From: Deinococcus sp. AB2017081
Lineage (GTDB): Bacteria > Deinococcota > Deinococci > Deinococcales > Deinococcaceae
Reading direction: 5' to 3'
Length of the DNA: 64,000 nt
Assembly (NCBI RefSeq): GCF_034440735.1
Contig: NZ_CP140098.1
Coordinates: forward strand, 1,481,501 to 1,545,500
In this document: piece after piece, positions 44,927 through 56,874 of the stretch
Position numbering within the stretch: the first letter of the stretch is position 1
How the letters are laid out: every line of letters begins with the position of its first letter
Translations under genes and position numbers: made by a program
The notes under the pieces: generated by a model
Told to the model about the DNA's origin: nothing
What the model saw: only the letters and a program-made list of their open reading frames with translations
Database searches by the model: none

Positions 44927-44957
44927 ACCGACTCGGGACTTCTCTTTCCGAGTCGGT
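44927..44957 (-). terminator. Terminator after the SRPBCC gene
   Basis: A 10-base perfect stem, ACCGACTCGG (44927-44936) with CCGAGTCGGT (44948-44957), over an 11-base loop, 21 bases past the minus-strand stop at 44978. Two back-to-back terminators thus insulate convergent genes. Confidence 0.7.
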
Positions 44958-44977
44958 GCCGTGGTGTGGTCAGTCGA

Positions 44978-45628
44978 TCAGGCCTGAGCGCTCTGGCCCT
45001 CGAACGCGGCCTTGAACTTCTGGAGATCCTCGGCGATCTGCTGGCTGGGCTCCTCGCCGAACAGCTTGGCCACGGCCGCGCCCAGCGGGCCGGCGGGCGG
45101 CCGGTACGACAGGGCCACGTGCACGCGGGTGTGCCCATTGGGCAGTTCCTCGAACTGGACGCTGCCGGCATTGTCCACGGTCGCGCCGGGCAGCGAGTGC
45201 CACCCGATGCGCTGGCCGGGCTTGTCGTTCACGATCTCCGCTTCCCACTCGACGTGCGTGCCCAGCGGGGCCTTGGCGACCCAGCGGCTGCGCTTGGCGT
45301 CGAGTTCGGTGACGCTCTCGAGGTGGCTCATGATGCGCGGCAGGTTCTCCAGCTTGCGCCAGTAGTCGTAGACCTGCTGCGGGGCGCGGTCGATCACGAC
45401 GCTGTGCTCCACGAAGATCGGCTTGGACGCGGCAGAGGTGCCGCCCAGCCCGGCCGCCGCCATCACGGGGTCGGTGCCGGTCGCGGCGCGGTATGCCAAG
45501 TAGCCGCCCACCGCCGCCATCCCCAGGCCCAGCACGCCGCGCTTGCGCAGGCCCATGAGCACCAGGGCCCCGCCGGCAGCGCCCGTCATCATGCGCGTCT
45601 GATCCATTCCAGTCTGGTTGTTGGTCAT
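44978..45628 (-). CDS. SRPBCC-fold (polyketide cyclase-like) protein with membrane N-terminus
   Basis: 216 residues. The first ~65 residues are Gly/Ala-rich with two short hydrophobic segments ([30 protein letters not shown]), as in DUF2892/YgaP-like membrane pieces. The rest is a START/SRPBCC domain with the usual [24 protein letters not shown] split across its first strand and helix. This fusion is common in Deinococcus and actinobacteria; the ligand is unknown. ATG at 45628 has a GGAGG ribosome site. Confidence 0.85.
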   Translation of the reverse strand: MTNNQTGMDQTRMMTGAAGGALVLMGLRKRGVLGLGMAAVGGYLAYRAATGTDPVMAAAGLGGTSAASKPIFVEHSVVIDRAPQQVYDYWRKLENLPRIMSHLESVTELDAKRSRWVAKAPLGTHVEWEAEIVNDKPGQRIGWHSLPGATVDNAGSVQFEELPNGHTRVHVALSYRPPAGPLGAAVAKLFGEEPSQQIAEDLQKFKAAFEGQSAQA

Positions 45629-45722
45629 CTTGTGTCCTCCGTGAATGGCAGTGTAGGCGTCCGGAATCCGGGTGACGTGAAGGCTTGACCAACTGGGTCT
45701 AGAGCAATCCCCGGTGCCGTCT

Positions 45723-45914
45723 TCACTCCTGCTCGTCCTGCGGTGCGTGCTGGCGCTCGATTTCCTCGGTGGCGGCGCGGTCGGCCCCGGTCTGCGGGCC
45801 GCCCTGGGTGTTGGTGTCCAGATTGGTGTTCGCGCCGTGCGTGGCCGTGTCGCTGCCCGTGTGGGTGTCCATGGTCTCGGGGGTGCTCAGGGTGTCCTTT
45901 CGGTCGTCTTCCAT
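45723..45914 (-). CDS. Small, highly hydrophilic protein
   Basis: 63 residues, almost devoid of hydrophobic residues: rich in Thr, Asp, Glu, Asn, Gln and Gly ([18 protein letters not shown]). It has no recognised domain and is likely disordered. Such composition is reminiscent of hydrophilins linked to desiccation, but this is only a compositional likeness. ATG at 45914 follows GGAGG eight bases upstream, which supports real translation. It lies 94 bases upstream of the SRPBCC gene on the same strand. Confidence 0.65.
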   Translation of the reverse strand: MEDDRKDTLSTPETMDTHTGSDTATHGANTNLDTNTQGGPQTGADRAATEEIERQHAPQDEQE

Positions 45915-46059
45915 GCGGGTGTCCTCCAGTGCTGGCCCCAGGTGGGGCGTGCTCGATTCGCATGGTCTCGTGGGATATGGCTGCGTGGGTGTACGCCACC
46001 TTGCGGCGAAATTGAGGCTGACCGTGACCGGCGCGGGGCACGCCCTGCCCACGGTGCTC

Positions 46060-46065
46060 TAGGCT
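46060..46065 (+). promoter_or_regulatory. -10 box for the EamA gene, leaderless type
   Basis: TAGGCT ends 7 bases before the ATG at 46073. Confidence 0.5.
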
Positions 46066-46072
46066 GGGCCGG

Positions 46073-46990
46073 ATGAGGGTGCCGTCCACTGCCGCTCCTG
46101 TTCCCGGCCGGATCGATCCGCTGTCCCTGGCGGCGATCCTGGTGACGATCGCGTTCTGGGCGTCAGCCTTCGCGGGCATCCGGGTGGGTCTGGAGGCGTT
46201 CACACCGGGGCACGTCACGCTGTACCGCTTCCTGGTCGCCGCCGCCGCGCTGGGCATCTATGCCGTGGTGGCGCGGATCCCGCTGCCACCACCGGCGCTG
46301 GCCGGCCGCATCGCCCTGCTGAGCGTGTTCGGCATCACGCTGTACCACGTGTGCCTGAACTACGGCGAAACGACCGTTCCGGCGGGCACGGCCAGCCTGA
46401 TCATCGCGGCGGGGCCGGTGATCACGGCGCTGCTCGCCACGCGCTTTGCCGGGGAACGGCTGAATGTGCTGGGGTGGCTGAGCACCCTGGTCAGTCTGGT
46501 CGGCGTCACCGTGATCGTTCTGGGCAGCGGCCAGGGCGTGAGCTTCACGCAGGGGGCGCTGCTGATCCTGGCGGCGGCGCTGTTCACCTCGGTGTACTTC
46601 GTGTTTCAGAAACCCGTGCTGAAGGTGATGAACCCGCTGCACTTCACGGTGTGGTCGCTGATCCTGGGCACCGTGCCCATGCTGGTGTTCCTGCCGGGCT
46701 TCGCGTCCGAGCTGCGGGCCGCGCCGCTGGACGCGCACCTCGCCATGATCTATATCGGCGTGTTCCCGGCCGCGCTGGCCTACCTGACGTGGACGTATGC
46801 CCTCTCGCGGGTCGGGCCGAGCGCCACGACGTCGTTCCTGTACGTGTCGCCGGTGGTCGCCATCCTGATCGCGTGGCTGTGGCTGGGCGAGGTACCGCAC
46901 GTGATCTCGCTGATCGGCGGCGCGGTGGCTGTGGCAGGCGTGGTGCTCGTGAACACGGTGGGCCGCCCGCGCCCGGCGGAGACGCCGTGA
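46073..46990 (+). CDS. EamA/DMT-family transporter
   Basis: 305 residues with ten membrane helices in two EamA repeats: the first with [26 protein letters not shown], the second with [19 protein letters not shown] and [31 protein letters not shown]. The family exports small metabolites, often amino acids. ATG at 46073 is set by the TAGGCT box. The stop overlaps the start of the fused ABC protein (GTGA), so the two are one operon; whether they handle the same compound is unknown. Confidence 0.92.
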   Translation: MRVPSTAAPVPGRIDPLSLAAILVTIAFWASAFAGIRVGLEAFTPGHVTLYRFLVAAAALGIYAVVARIPLPPPALAGRIALLSVFGITLYHVCLNYGETTVPAGTASLIIAAGPVITALLATRFAGERLNVLGWLSTLVSLVGVTVIVLGSGQGVSFTQGALLILAAALFTSVYFVFQKPVLKVMNPLHFTVWSLILGTVPMLVFLPGFASELRAAPLDAHLAMIYIGVFPAALAYLTWTYALSRVGPSATTSFLYVSPVVAILIAWLWLGEVPHVISLIGGAVAVAGVVLVNTVGRPRPAETP

Positions 46991-48477
46991 CCGCTGCCGC
47001 GCTGCCGGTGGACGTGGACGCGCCCATCCGCCTGGACGCCGTGGCGGTCAGACTCGGTGGCGAGACCATCCTGGGCGGCGTGACGCTGGACGTGCGCCGG
47101 GGCGAGTTCCTGGCGCTGATCGGGCCCTCGGGCGGGGGCAAGAGCACCGTATTGCGCGTGATCGCGGGCCTGCTGCGGCCGGCAGCCGGCACGGTGCAGG
47201 TCGAGTCCACCCCCGCGCTGGTCTTCCAGGACTACCGCCTGCTGCCGTGGCGCACGGCGCTGCGCAACGTCCAGCTTCCGGCCGTGCTGGGCACCGGCGG
47301 CGGCCTGGACGCCCGCGAGGCGCTGCATCTGGTCGGCATGGACGCCTACGCCGACTACTACCCGGCACAGCTCTCGGGCGGCATGCGGGCCCGCATCGCG
47401 CTGGCCCGCGCTCTGGCCCAGAGCGGCGACGTGCTGCTGCTCGACGAGCCCTTCGCGGCGCTCGACGCCCTGGTGCGCGAGCGCTTCAACGCCGAGCTAC
47501 GCCACCTGCACGAGAAGACCGGCCGCACCACCGTGCTCGTCACGCACTCGATCCGCGAGGCCGTGTGGCTGGCCGACCGTGTGGCGGTGCTGCGGAACGG
47601 CGTGATCGTGGAGGTGCTCGACACGCGCGGCGAGGGCCGCGTCAGCGCGTACACCGACGGCCTGGAACGGCACCTGCGGGCGGTGCTGGGGGCCGGCGAC
47701 TCCACCCGCATCCGCACCGAGGCGAGCGAGCCCTTCAGCTGGTCGCGGCTGCTGCCGCTGCTGGCGATCGTGCTGGGGCTGGCGGGTTGGGCGGCGGCGG
47801 CGGCGCTGCTCGATCAGCCCTTCCTGCTCCCTACGCCGGGCGCGGTGTGGGCGAAGCTGACCGGCAATCCGGCGCTGTTCGCGTCGTCGTTCGGGGTCAC
47901 GGTGGGCACGGCGCTGGCGGGCACGCTGCTGGGCGGCTCGCTGGGCCTGCTGATCGGCTACCCGCTGGCGCGGATCCGGGCGCTGGAGCGCTTCCTGAGC
48001 CCCTTTCTGGTGGCGTCGCAGAGCACGCCGATCGTGGTGCTGGCCCCGCTGCTGGTGTCGTGGCTGGGCTACGGCCACCTGCCGGCGGTGCTCGTGTCGG
48101 CCCTGAGTGCCCTGTACCCCGTGATGGTCTCCACGCTGGTCGGCGTGCGCGAGGTCGACCGGGCGTACCACGAGGTCTTCTCGTCGCTGCGGGCCACCCC
48201 CATGCAGCGCCTGCTGCACCTGGAACTGCCGGGCGCCCTGCCGGTGCTGCTGGGCGGCCTGCGACTGGCGGCCAGCCTCGCGCTGATCGGGGCGGTCGTG
48301 TGGGAATTCGTCGATCCGAACCAGCAGGGGCTGGGCTTCCGGGTGCAGGCGGCCGGCGCGTACTACGACAAGGCCACGCAGTTCGCAGCGATCGCGCTGC
48401 TGGTGCTGTTCGGGGTGCTGGTGTACTCGCTGATCACGGCCCTGGAACGCCGCGTCATGCGTAGGCGCGGACGCTGA
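46987..48477 (+). CDS. Fused ABC ATPase-permease, NitT/TauT type
   Basis: One 496-residue polypeptide joins two normally separate subunits. Residues ~15-225 are an ATPase: Walker [10 protein letters not shown] near 46, Q-loop [10 protein letters not shown], signature [15 protein letters not shown] near 128, Walker [13 protein letters not shown] near 150, switch VTHSIREAV. Residues ~245-490 are a permease with about six helices and the coupling loop [21 protein letters not shown]. The match is to SsuBC/TauBC/ThiXYZ-like importers of sulfonates, nitrate or pyrimidine precursors. No substrate-binding protein is encoded nearby. GTG at 46987 overlaps the EamA stop. The reading frame is continuous with no stop at the join. 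Confidence 0.9.
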   Translation: MTAAALPVDVDAPIRLDAVAVRLGGETILGGVTLDVRRGEFLALIGPSGGGKSTVLRVIAGLLRPAAGTVQVESTPALVFQDYRLLPWRTALRNVQLPAVLGTGGGLDAREALHLVGMDAYADYYPAQLSGGMRARIALARALAQSGDVLLLDEPFAALDALVRERFNAELRHLHEKTGRTTVLVTHSIREAVWLADRVAVLRNGVIVEVLDTRGEGRVSAYTDGLERHLRAVLGAGDSTRIRTEASEPFSWSRLLPLLAIVLGLAGWAAAAALLDQPFLLPTPGAVWAKLTGNPALFASSFGVTVGTALAGTLLGGSLGLLIGYPLARIRALERFLSPFLVASQSTPIVVLAPLLVSWLGYGHLPAVLVSALSALYPVMVSTLVGVREVDRAYHEVFSSLRATPMQRLLHLELPGALPVLLGGLRLAASLALIGAVVWEFVDPNQQGLGFRVQAAGAYYDKATQFAAIALLVLFGVLVYSLITALERRVMRRRGR

Positions 48478-48497
48478 CCCGGCACGCGCGGGCACGC

Positions 48498-48503
48498 TAC
48501 GCT
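48498..48503 (+). promoter_or_regulatory. -10 box for the Nudix gene at 48511, leaderless type
   Basis: TACGCT ends 7 bases before the ATG. Confidence 0.5.
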
Positions 48504-48510
48504 GCCCCAC

Positions 48511-48920
48511 ATGCAGAGGCCGGTGGTGTGTGTGGGGGCGCTGGTGTGGGGCACGGACGGCCGGGTGCTGCTCGTCCGGACGACCAAGTGGCGGGGGCTG
48601 TGGGGCGTGCCAGGCGGCAAGGTCGAGTGGGGCGAGACCCTGCTGGATGCGGTGAGACGTGAATTTCAGGAGGAGGTCGGCCTGGAACTCCACGACGTCC
48701 TGTACGCGCAGACCCAGGAATCGGTGCGGTCGCCCGAGTTCCACACGGACGCGCATCTGCTGCTCGTCGATTTCTTCGCGTCCACCTCCGGCCACGACAT
48801 CACGCCGAACGAGGAGATCGAGGAGTGGGCGTGGGTGCCGCTGCGCGGGGCGCTGGACTACCCGCTGAACACCATCACCCGGACGCTGGTGGAACTCGCC
48901 GTGCAGCGCGAGGAACTCGC

Positions 48921-48924
<4 letters not shown>
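48511..48924 (+). CDS. Nudix hydrolase
   Basis: 137 residues. The Nudix box is intact: [26 protein letters not shown] (two blocks, residues ~35-60). The opening [32 protein letters not shown] is typical of small nucleotide-sanitising or NTP-type Nudix proteins, which are numerous in Deinococcus; the substrate is not predictable. ATG at 48511 lies 7 bases after TACGCT. It overlaps the SDR gene as GTGA. Confidence 0.92.
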
Positions 48925-49667
<743 letters not shown>

Positions 49668-49783
49668 CAGGGGAGGGCAGGTGATCCGGCGGGCAACCCC
49701 CTCCGCTCCACCGACCTCACCCGCAGACCCTGCGCCCCCCTGGCGTGTCCAGTGGGCGGGCGACCCCCGGCGCCCCGGCCCGG

Positions 49784-49789
49784 TAGCAT
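49784..49789 (+). promoter_or_regulatory. -10 box for purEK, leaderless type; fixes the purE start
   Basis: TAGCAT ends 7 bases before GTG 49797. The in-frame ATG at 49788 lies inside this box and so cannot be the start if the box is used. Confidence 0.55.
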
Positions 49790-49796
49790 GCGGCGC

Positions 49797-50335
<539 letters not shown>

Positions 50336-50339
<4 letters not shown>

Positions 50340-51457
50340 CCCCGCTGGCCCATCTTGGCATCCTGGGCGGCGGGCAGCTCGCGCAGATGCTAGCGCTGGC
50401 CGCCCTGCCGCTGGGCGTGCGCGTGACCGTGCTGGAACCCGACGCCCAGGCCCCGGCTCGGCGGTGTGCCGACCACATCCACGCGCCGTATACCGACCCG
50501 GCCGGGCTGGACGCCCTGGCCGCGTGCGACGCCGTGACCCTGGAGTTCGAGAACGTGCCGGTGGCCGCCCTGGACGCACTGCGCGGGCGCGTGCCGGTGC
50601 GGCCCGGTGCCGGGCTGCTGGACCGCAGCAAGCACCGGGCCCGCGAGAAGCAGGCGCTGCGGGCGGCCGGGGCACGCACCGCGCCTTTCGTGGTCATCGA
50701 GGACGCAGCGGCCCTCCAGGGAGCACTGCGGGCGGTGGGCGGCCACGGCATCCTGAAGACCAGCGAACTCGGCTACGACGGCAGGGGCCAGCGCCGCGTG
50801 GCCAGCGACCATGACCTGGGCACGGCGTGGGAGGGGCTCGGCGGCGTGCCCTGTGTGCTGGAGGGACTGGTGCCGTTCGAGCGCGAGGTCAGTCTGGGGG
50901 TGGCCCGCACGCCGGATGGTCGGGTGGCCTTCGGGCCACTGGTCGAGAACGTGCACAGGGACGGCATCCTGCGTACCAGCGTGTTCCCGGCGGAGGTGCC
51001 GGACGGGGTGGAGGCCGCCGCCCGCGAGCAGGCCCGTGCCGTGGCCGACGCCTGGGGCCTGGAGGGCCTGATGACGCTGGAGTTCTTCCAGCTGCCCGGC
51101 GGTGAGCTGCTCGTGAACGAGGTCGCGCCGCGCGTGCACAACAGCGGCCACCTCACCCAGGACGGCGGCGGGATCAGCCAGTTCGAAGCCCAGGTTCGGG
51201 CGGTGCTGGGCCGGCCGATCACCGACTGGCGGCCCCTCCACCCGTGCGCCATGGTGAACGTGGTCGGCGTGGCCGGCCCCGATGGCACGCCGCTGGAATC
51301 CGACTGGGCCGGGATCGATGCACTGGAAGGTACTCACGTGCATCTGTACCACAAGGACTGGCGGGCCGGACGCAAGCTGGGGCACGTGAACCTCGTGGCG
51401 CCGGACACAGCACTCCTGCGGGCCCGGCTGACCTCGCTGGAGGCGCTGGTGCCGTGA
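50336..51457 (+). CDS. purK: N5-carboxyaminoimidazole ribonucleotide synthase
   Basis: PurK makes N5-CAIR from AIR, bicarbonate and ATP, feeding PurE. 373 residues, ATP-grasp fold. LGILGGGQLAQMLALAALPLG at the N-terminus (about 21 residues in, the first conserved block), VTLEFENVP, KTSELGYDGRGQ, EREVSLGVAR, and VNEVAPRVHNSGH holding the metal ligands. ATG at 50336 overlaps the purE stop. Presence of both PurE and PurK means the bacterial two-step route is used. Confidence 0.97.
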
Positions 51458-51568
51458 GCGTCGGGGGCTGGAGCTCGGGGGGGAGGTGCCCCCGCTGGTT
51501 CAATCCCGGCACAGGGTCCGGTGAACGCCGGCCCAACCGCGGCTCACGGTGCGTCAGGCGGGCGGCCC

Positions 51569-51574
51569 TAGCGT
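51569..51574 (+). promoter_or_regulatory. -10 box for the VanW gene, leaderless type
   Basis: TAGCGT ends 6 bases before the GTG at 51581. Confidence 0.5.
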
Positions 51575-51580
51575 ACCGGG

Positions 51581-52735
51581 GTGACGCGCCTCCTCCTGCC
51601 CCTGCTGACCCTCTCCCTGGTGACCGCCGCCCACGCGCAGTCCCCCTTCAAGCTCGTCCTGACCGCCAGCGAACAGAAGATCCGGAAGGGTGAGGTCACC
51701 ACGCACGCCTTCACGAAGTCGTGGACACTCCCGGCCGCTGGCGTGAAGGCCAGCAGCGCGCACGGCAAGGTCAGCACCACCCTGAGCCCGGTGCTGGCGC
51801 AGATCGAGAAGACCGTGAACGCCCGCAAGCCCGTTCCCGCGACCTTCCGCAACGTGGGCGGGTCGTGGGTCGCCACTGACCAGACCGGCTGGATCTTCGA
51901 CCGCGACGGCACCAAGGCAAACCTTCTGAAGGCCATCCGGGCGGGGAAGCCCACCGCCCAGATCGCGTACCGGCGCGTCGTGCCGGCCCGCAGCGTGGCG
52001 GTGCTCGCGCAGCGCGGGGTGCGGTGGCATGTCGCCACCGGCAACAGTTCCTACCGGGGCAGCCCGAACTTCCGTGTGAAGAACGTCCTGGTGGGCGCCA
52101 GCAAGCTCGACAACTTCTTCATCGCGCCCGGCCACGAGTTCGATTTCAATAAGGAGGTCGGGCAGATCGACGCCAGCACCGGCTTCGTGAAGGGCTTCGT
52201 CATCAGCGGCGGCACCCTGAGCAAGGAGGACGGCGGCGGCATCTGTCAGGTCAGCACGACCATCTTCCGGGCGCTGTATAAGGCCGGGCTGCCGATCACC
52301 GAGCGGCACGAGCACAGCCACCGGGTCGGGTACTACGACCCTGTCGGCTTCGAGGCGACCGTGTACGCCCCCGCCAAGAACCTGCGCATGAAGAACGACA
52401 CCGGCCGGCACCTGTTCATCCAGGCCGCGTGGGATCGCAGGGCCCAGACCCTGCGCTTCGACGTGTTCGGCGCGAACACCGGGCGTAGCGTGACCATCAG
52501 CAAGCCGGTCATCACGGCCTTCAAGGCCCCGGCCAGTCCCAGTTACACGCCGGATGTCCGTGTGGCGGCCGGTGGCCGGCGCCTGCTCGACACACCAATG
52601 CAGGGCATGACCAGCGTGATCACGCGAACGGTGAAGGTCAGGGGCAAAATGGTCAGCAGGGACACGCTGAAGAGTGTCTACAAGCCGTGGGGCGCGGTGT
52701 ACGGCGTGAATCCGGGGGACCGGCGGCTGAACTGA
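51581..52735 (+). CDS. Secreted VanW-family protein
   Basis: 384 residues. Signal peptide (ending AAHAQS); a PG_binding_4-like domain (about 30-160); then the VanW domain with DFNKEVGQID, the hallmark GGTLSKEDGGGICQVSTTIFRAL and HSHRVGYYDP; and a C-terminal stretch VITRTVKVRGKMVSRDTLKS resembling a G5-like strand region. VanW was named in vancomycin-resistance clusters, but its activity is unknown; it is thought to act on or near peptidoglycan. Its appearance alone does not imply glycopeptide resistance. The GTG start is set by the signal peptide and the promoter box. Confidence 0.93.
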   Translation: MTRLLLPLLTLSLVTAAHAQSPFKLVLTASEQKIRKGEVTTHAFTKSWTLPAAGVKASSAHGKVSTTLSPVLAQIEKTVNARKPVPATFRNVGGSWVATDQTGWIFDRDGTKANLLKAIRAGKPTAQIAYRRVVPARSVAVLAQRGVRWHVATGNSSYRGSPNFRVKNVLVGASKLDNFFIAPGHEFDFNKEVGQIDASTGFVKGFVISGGTLSKEDGGGICQVSTTIFRALYKAGLPITERHEHSHRVGYYDPVGFEATVYAPAKNLRMKNDTGRHLFIQAAWDRRAQTLRFDVFGANTGRSVTISKPVITAFKAPASPSYTPDVRVAAGGRRLLDTPMQGMTSVITRTVKVRGKMVSRDTLKSVYKPWGAVYGVNPGDRRLN

Positions 52736-52745
52736 GCGGCCGGGC

Positions 52746-52751
52746 TATCCT
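52746..52751 (+). promoter_or_regulatory. -10 box for the GNAT gene at 52758, leaderless type
   Basis: TATCCT ends 6 bases before the GTG. Confidence 0.5.
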
Positions 52752-52757
52752 GCCCAC

Positions 52758-53315
52758 GTGACCGCGCCGACCGTGCCCACCGAGTTCCGCACTGCCCGCC
52801 TGCTGCTGCGTGCCCCCCGCCCGGAGGACGCCCAGGCCCAGGTGGACACCGTGAACGCCAGCCTGCCGGAACTGCGCCGCTGGATGCTGTGGGCGCAGGA
52901 ACCGCAGACGCTGGAGGGCGCGCGGGAGAACCTCGCACGGGCCGCTGAGGCCTACGCCACGGGCGAGAACCTGCGCCTGCTCGTCTGGAACGCGGACGGC
53001 ACGGAACTCGTCGGTTCCAGCGGGTACCACTCGCTGGACTGGCGCGTCCCGAAAGGGGAGATCGGGTACTGGATCGCCACGGCACACACTGGCCGCGGCT
53101 ACGCGCAGGAGGTCGCCGCGTTCCTGACGGACTACGCCCTGAATGACCTGCGCCTGCGCCGTATCGAGATCCGCTGCGACGCGGACAACGGGCGCAGCGC
53201 CCGCATTCCCGCCGCCCTGGGTTACACCCTGGACGCGCGGCTCGTGAACTTCGACGTGGCCGCCGACGACCCCACGCGCCCGCGCGACACGCTGATCTAC
53301 TCCATCACCCGCTGA
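52758..53315 (+). CDS. RimJ/RimL-like GNAT acetyltransferase
   Basis: 185 residues. FRTARLLLRAPRPEDAQ at the start, GEIGYWIATAHTGRGYAQEVAAFLTDYALNDL (conserved strand, acetyl-CoA loop GRGYA and helix), and RIEIRCDADNGRSARIPAALGYTLDA match the RimJ/RimL N-acetyltransferase branch. The usual Asn in that last motif is present; the target amine is unknown. GTG at 52758 lies 6 bases after TATCCT. The tail has no extra domain. Confidence 0.9.
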   Translation: MTAPTVPTEFRTARLLLRAPRPEDAQAQVDTVNASLPELRRWMLWAQEPQTLEGARENLARAAEAYATGENLRLLVWNADGTELVGSSGYHSLDWRVPKGEIGYWIATAHTGRGYAQEVAAFLTDYALNDLRLRRIEIRCDADNGRSARIPAALGYTLDARLVNFDVAADDPTRPRDTLIYSITR

Positions 53316-53324
53316 CAGCAGATC

Positions 53325-53359
53325 CCAGGGGGAGCGAGGGGTTCTCTCACTCCCCCTGG
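53325..53359. terminator. Hairpin between the GNAT gene and argB
   Basis: A 10-base perfect stem, CCAGGGGGAG (53325-53334) with CTCCCCCTGG (53350-53359), and a 15-base loop. A further inverted pair, CAGTTC and GAACTG, lies downstream (about 53416-53440). The whole 53316-53461 gap looks like a dispersed intergenic element. Confidence 0.55.
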
Positions 53360-53461
53360 AACGAGTGGAGCGAGTGACAGACACGGCAGCGGTTGGTAGT
53401 GGAGCCCTGGGGCATCAGTTCAGCCCCTCCATGGAACTGAAAACTGCTGTGACACCGCTCG

Positions 53462-54211
<750 letters not shown>

Positions 54212-54218
54212 GGAAGGC

Positions 54219-54224
54219 AGTGTA
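54219..54224 (-). promoter_or_regulatory. -10 box for argB, leaderless type
   Basis: TACACT ends 7 bases before the ATG at 54211. Confidence 0.6.
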
Positions 54225-54242
54225 GGAGCAGAGGGCAGACGG

Positions 54243-54284
54243 CAGAGGGCCAAGGGCTAAAAATCGGCTGCCCTCGGCCCTCTG
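54243..54284. repeat. Imperfect palindrome of the CAGAGGGC type
   Basis: CAGAGGGCCAAGGG (54243-54256) and CCCTCGGCCCTCTG (54271-54284): 13 of 14 bases pair, with a 14-base loop. It is related in text to the palindrome at 26225-26284. Confidence 0.5.
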
Positions 54285-54380
54285 TAAGACCGACTCCGCT
54301 CTATTCCGCCCTCACCGGGAGAGCGCCGATAAGGGCTCCATGCCGCGGAGCCGGTCTCTTGTTCCTACTCCCTCCGGTCG

Positions 54381-54411
54381 GATTTCATCGGCTCAATGAA
54401 CCGATGAAATC
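54381..54411 (-). terminator. Hairpin just downstream of pilT
   Basis: An 11-base perfect stem, GATTTCATCGG (54381-54391) with CCGATGAAATC (54401-54411), over a 9-base loop, 4 bases past the pilT stop. It is markedly AT-richer than its surroundings, which suits a dispersed repeat used as a terminator. Confidence 0.65.
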
Positions 54412-54415
54412 GGAA

Positions 54416-55492
<1,077 letters not shown>

Positions 55493-55501
55493 CTTCCACT
55501 C

Positions 55502-55507
55502 AGCGTA
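55502..55507 (-). promoter_or_regulatory. -10 box for pilT
   Basis: TACGCT ends 9 bases before the ATG at 55492. Confidence 0.4.
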
Positions 55508-55624
55508 GGGGGAGCCGTCTTACAGAACTCTGCGCCCCCACCGGCTGTGATCGGGTGGCAAGGCCGTCCCAGCCCTCGGCCACAGGTTCGGGGCAGCCTG
55601 TCCCCCGGCGGGGGGGATCGGTGG

Positions 55625-56221
55625 TCAGGACGTCACATGTTCCCCTGAAACGGCCACGCCTGCCCCGCCCCGCAGGCGCCGGCTCTCCAGATCCGCGTGC
55701 TGGGTCAGGTAGCGCAGCCACGCCTTGGCGGTCAGCGGCCCCAGGCTGTTGTGCTCCACCGTCAGGTCTTCCTGCGGGGGGCGGCGGTGCAGTTGCCGGG
55801 CCAGGTCCACAGTGCCGGCACGGGTGCTCGACAGCAGCACGCGCAGGTCGTCCAGGGTCAGGATCGATGGAGGCCGGTACGCGCTGGACTCGTCACGGAC
55901 GTAGGGTCGCTCGCCCAGCGCGACCCGCAGCCGGTTCTGGCCCCAGCGCTCGATGGTGATGACATGTGCCAGCACGTCGCGGTTCGCGGGAGTGTCGGTC
56001 GCGCGGGCGGCCCGGCCCGCCAGATGATCCCCGGCGCGTTCCAGGCTGTGGGCCAGTTCGGTGTACGAACTGCGTCCGGCCGGGGCCTCCAGCACGCGGG
56101 CGACCACGAAGTCCTTGACCTCGCCCTTGCGCTGCCGCGCCAGATACGCCGCGCCGGCGGCCACGCCCACCCCGGCGACGGTCAGGATGGTGGGCAGGAG
56201 TTTGCTGCGGGGGGACGTCAT
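55625..56221 (-). CDS. Membrane-anchored DinB-like protein
   Basis: 198 residues. One N-terminal hydrophobic helix ([17 protein letters not shown]) precedes a four-helix DinB/YfiT-like domain: [59 protein letters not shown] and [28 protein letters not shown]. Cytosolic DinB-fold proteins are metal-dependent thiol transferases or unknown; Deinococcus has many. The last His-rich stretch could supply metal ligands. ATG 56221 was chosen; ATG 56230 adds three residues. A membrane anchor on this fold is unusual. Confidence 0.75.
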   Translation of the reverse strand: MTSPRSKLLPTILTVAGVGVAAGAAYLARQRKGEVKDFVVARVLEAPAGRSSYTELAHSLERAGDHLAGRAARATDTPANRDVLAHVITIERWGQNRLRVALGERPYVRDESSAYRPPSILTLDDLRVLLSSTRAGTVDLARQLHRRPPQEDLTVEHNSLGPLTAKAWLRYLTQHADLESRRLRGGAGVAVSGEHVTS

Positions 56222-56246
56222 GCCCCCCACTACGTGCGCGGGCCAC

Positions 56247-56843
56247 TCAGGGTTCCGGACGGGGCTGCGCCGCGATCATGCCGCCGGGGGTGCCGATCAG
56301 CGCCACCCGCGAATCGGCGGGGCAGGGCAGCGCCGGCGTCATCATCAGCGGGTGGGCCAGCGTGTATTCCGGCACGCCCAGGTGCAGGCCCCGGGCACCC
56401 CAGCCGAAGCCCTTGCCCAGCCGCGCCCCATGGCCATCCACGGCGACACACGCGAGCACCGCCCCCTGGGCACCGTCCGGTGTCCGCACCGCCTCGCCCA
56501 CGGCGGGCATGGCCGACAGGCGCGCCCCGGCCACGTCCGTGAGCCGCCAGTACCAGCCTTCCTTCTTCTGGTGCGGCACATACACGGTCACGCCGGCCCG
56601 CAGCGCCAGTGTCCTCAGCGGCAGCAGGGCGCGCTCTGGCCCCACGACCAGCACCCGCAGCGCCGCCACCTCCGGGTGGGTCAGCAGGGCGTGGGCGGCC
56701 CGGCGGGCGTGCGTGAAATTCGGGTGGTGCCCGTGCGGGGGCACTGGATACCCGCAGGCGCGGGCACGCAGCAGGGCCGTCCAGATCTGTTCGCGGTACG
56801 CGCCGGCCGTGGTTCCGGGCGGGGCGGCCGAATTCACCGTCAT
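56247..56843 (-). CDS. 5-formyltetrahydrofolate cyclo-ligase-like protein
   Basis: 198 residues. [20 protein letters not shown] and [15 protein letters not shown] at the start, [39 protein letters not shown] and the phosphate/folate loop [18 protein letters not shown] fit the cyclo-ligase (MTHFS/MTHFSD) superfamily. Enzymes of this fold make methenyl-THF from 5-formyl-THF with ATP; the changed N-terminal pattern is closer to the MTHFSD-like branch, so the activity is not certain. ATG at 56843 lies 6 bases after TAGCCT. It is divergent from the nitrilase-like gene with 31 bases between start codons. Confidence 0.75.
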   Translation of the reverse strand: MTVNSAAPPGTTAGAYREQIWTALLRARACGYPVPPHGHHPNFTHARRAAHALLTHPEVAALRVLVVGPERALLPLRTLALRAGVTVYVPHQKKEGWYWRLTDVAGARLSAMPAVGEAVRTPDGAQGAVLACVAVDGHGARLGKGFGWGARGLHLGVPEYTLAHPLMMTPALPCPADSRVALIGTPGGMIAAQPRPEP

Positions 56844-56849
56844 GGACTC

Positions 56850-56855
56850 AGGCTA
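56850..56855 (-). promoter_or_regulatory. -10 box for the cyclo-ligase-like gene, leaderless type
   Basis: TAGCCT ends 6 bases before the ATG at 56843. It lies back to back with the opposite-strand box at 56863. Confidence 0.55.
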
Positions 56856-56862
56856 CCGCCGC

Positions 56863-56868
56863 TACACT
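56863..56868 (+). promoter_or_regulatory. -10 box for the nitrilase-like gene, leaderless type
   Basis: TACACT ends 6 bases before the ATG at 56875. The two divergent boxes are 7 bases apart, so each -35 region must lie in or beyond the other gene's start. Confidence 0.55.
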
Positions 56869-56874
56869 GGAAAC

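Noticed and set aside
51581..52735. Vancomycin-resistance gene
   Set aside because: VanW domains occur widely outside resistance clusters; no vanHAX-type genes are near.
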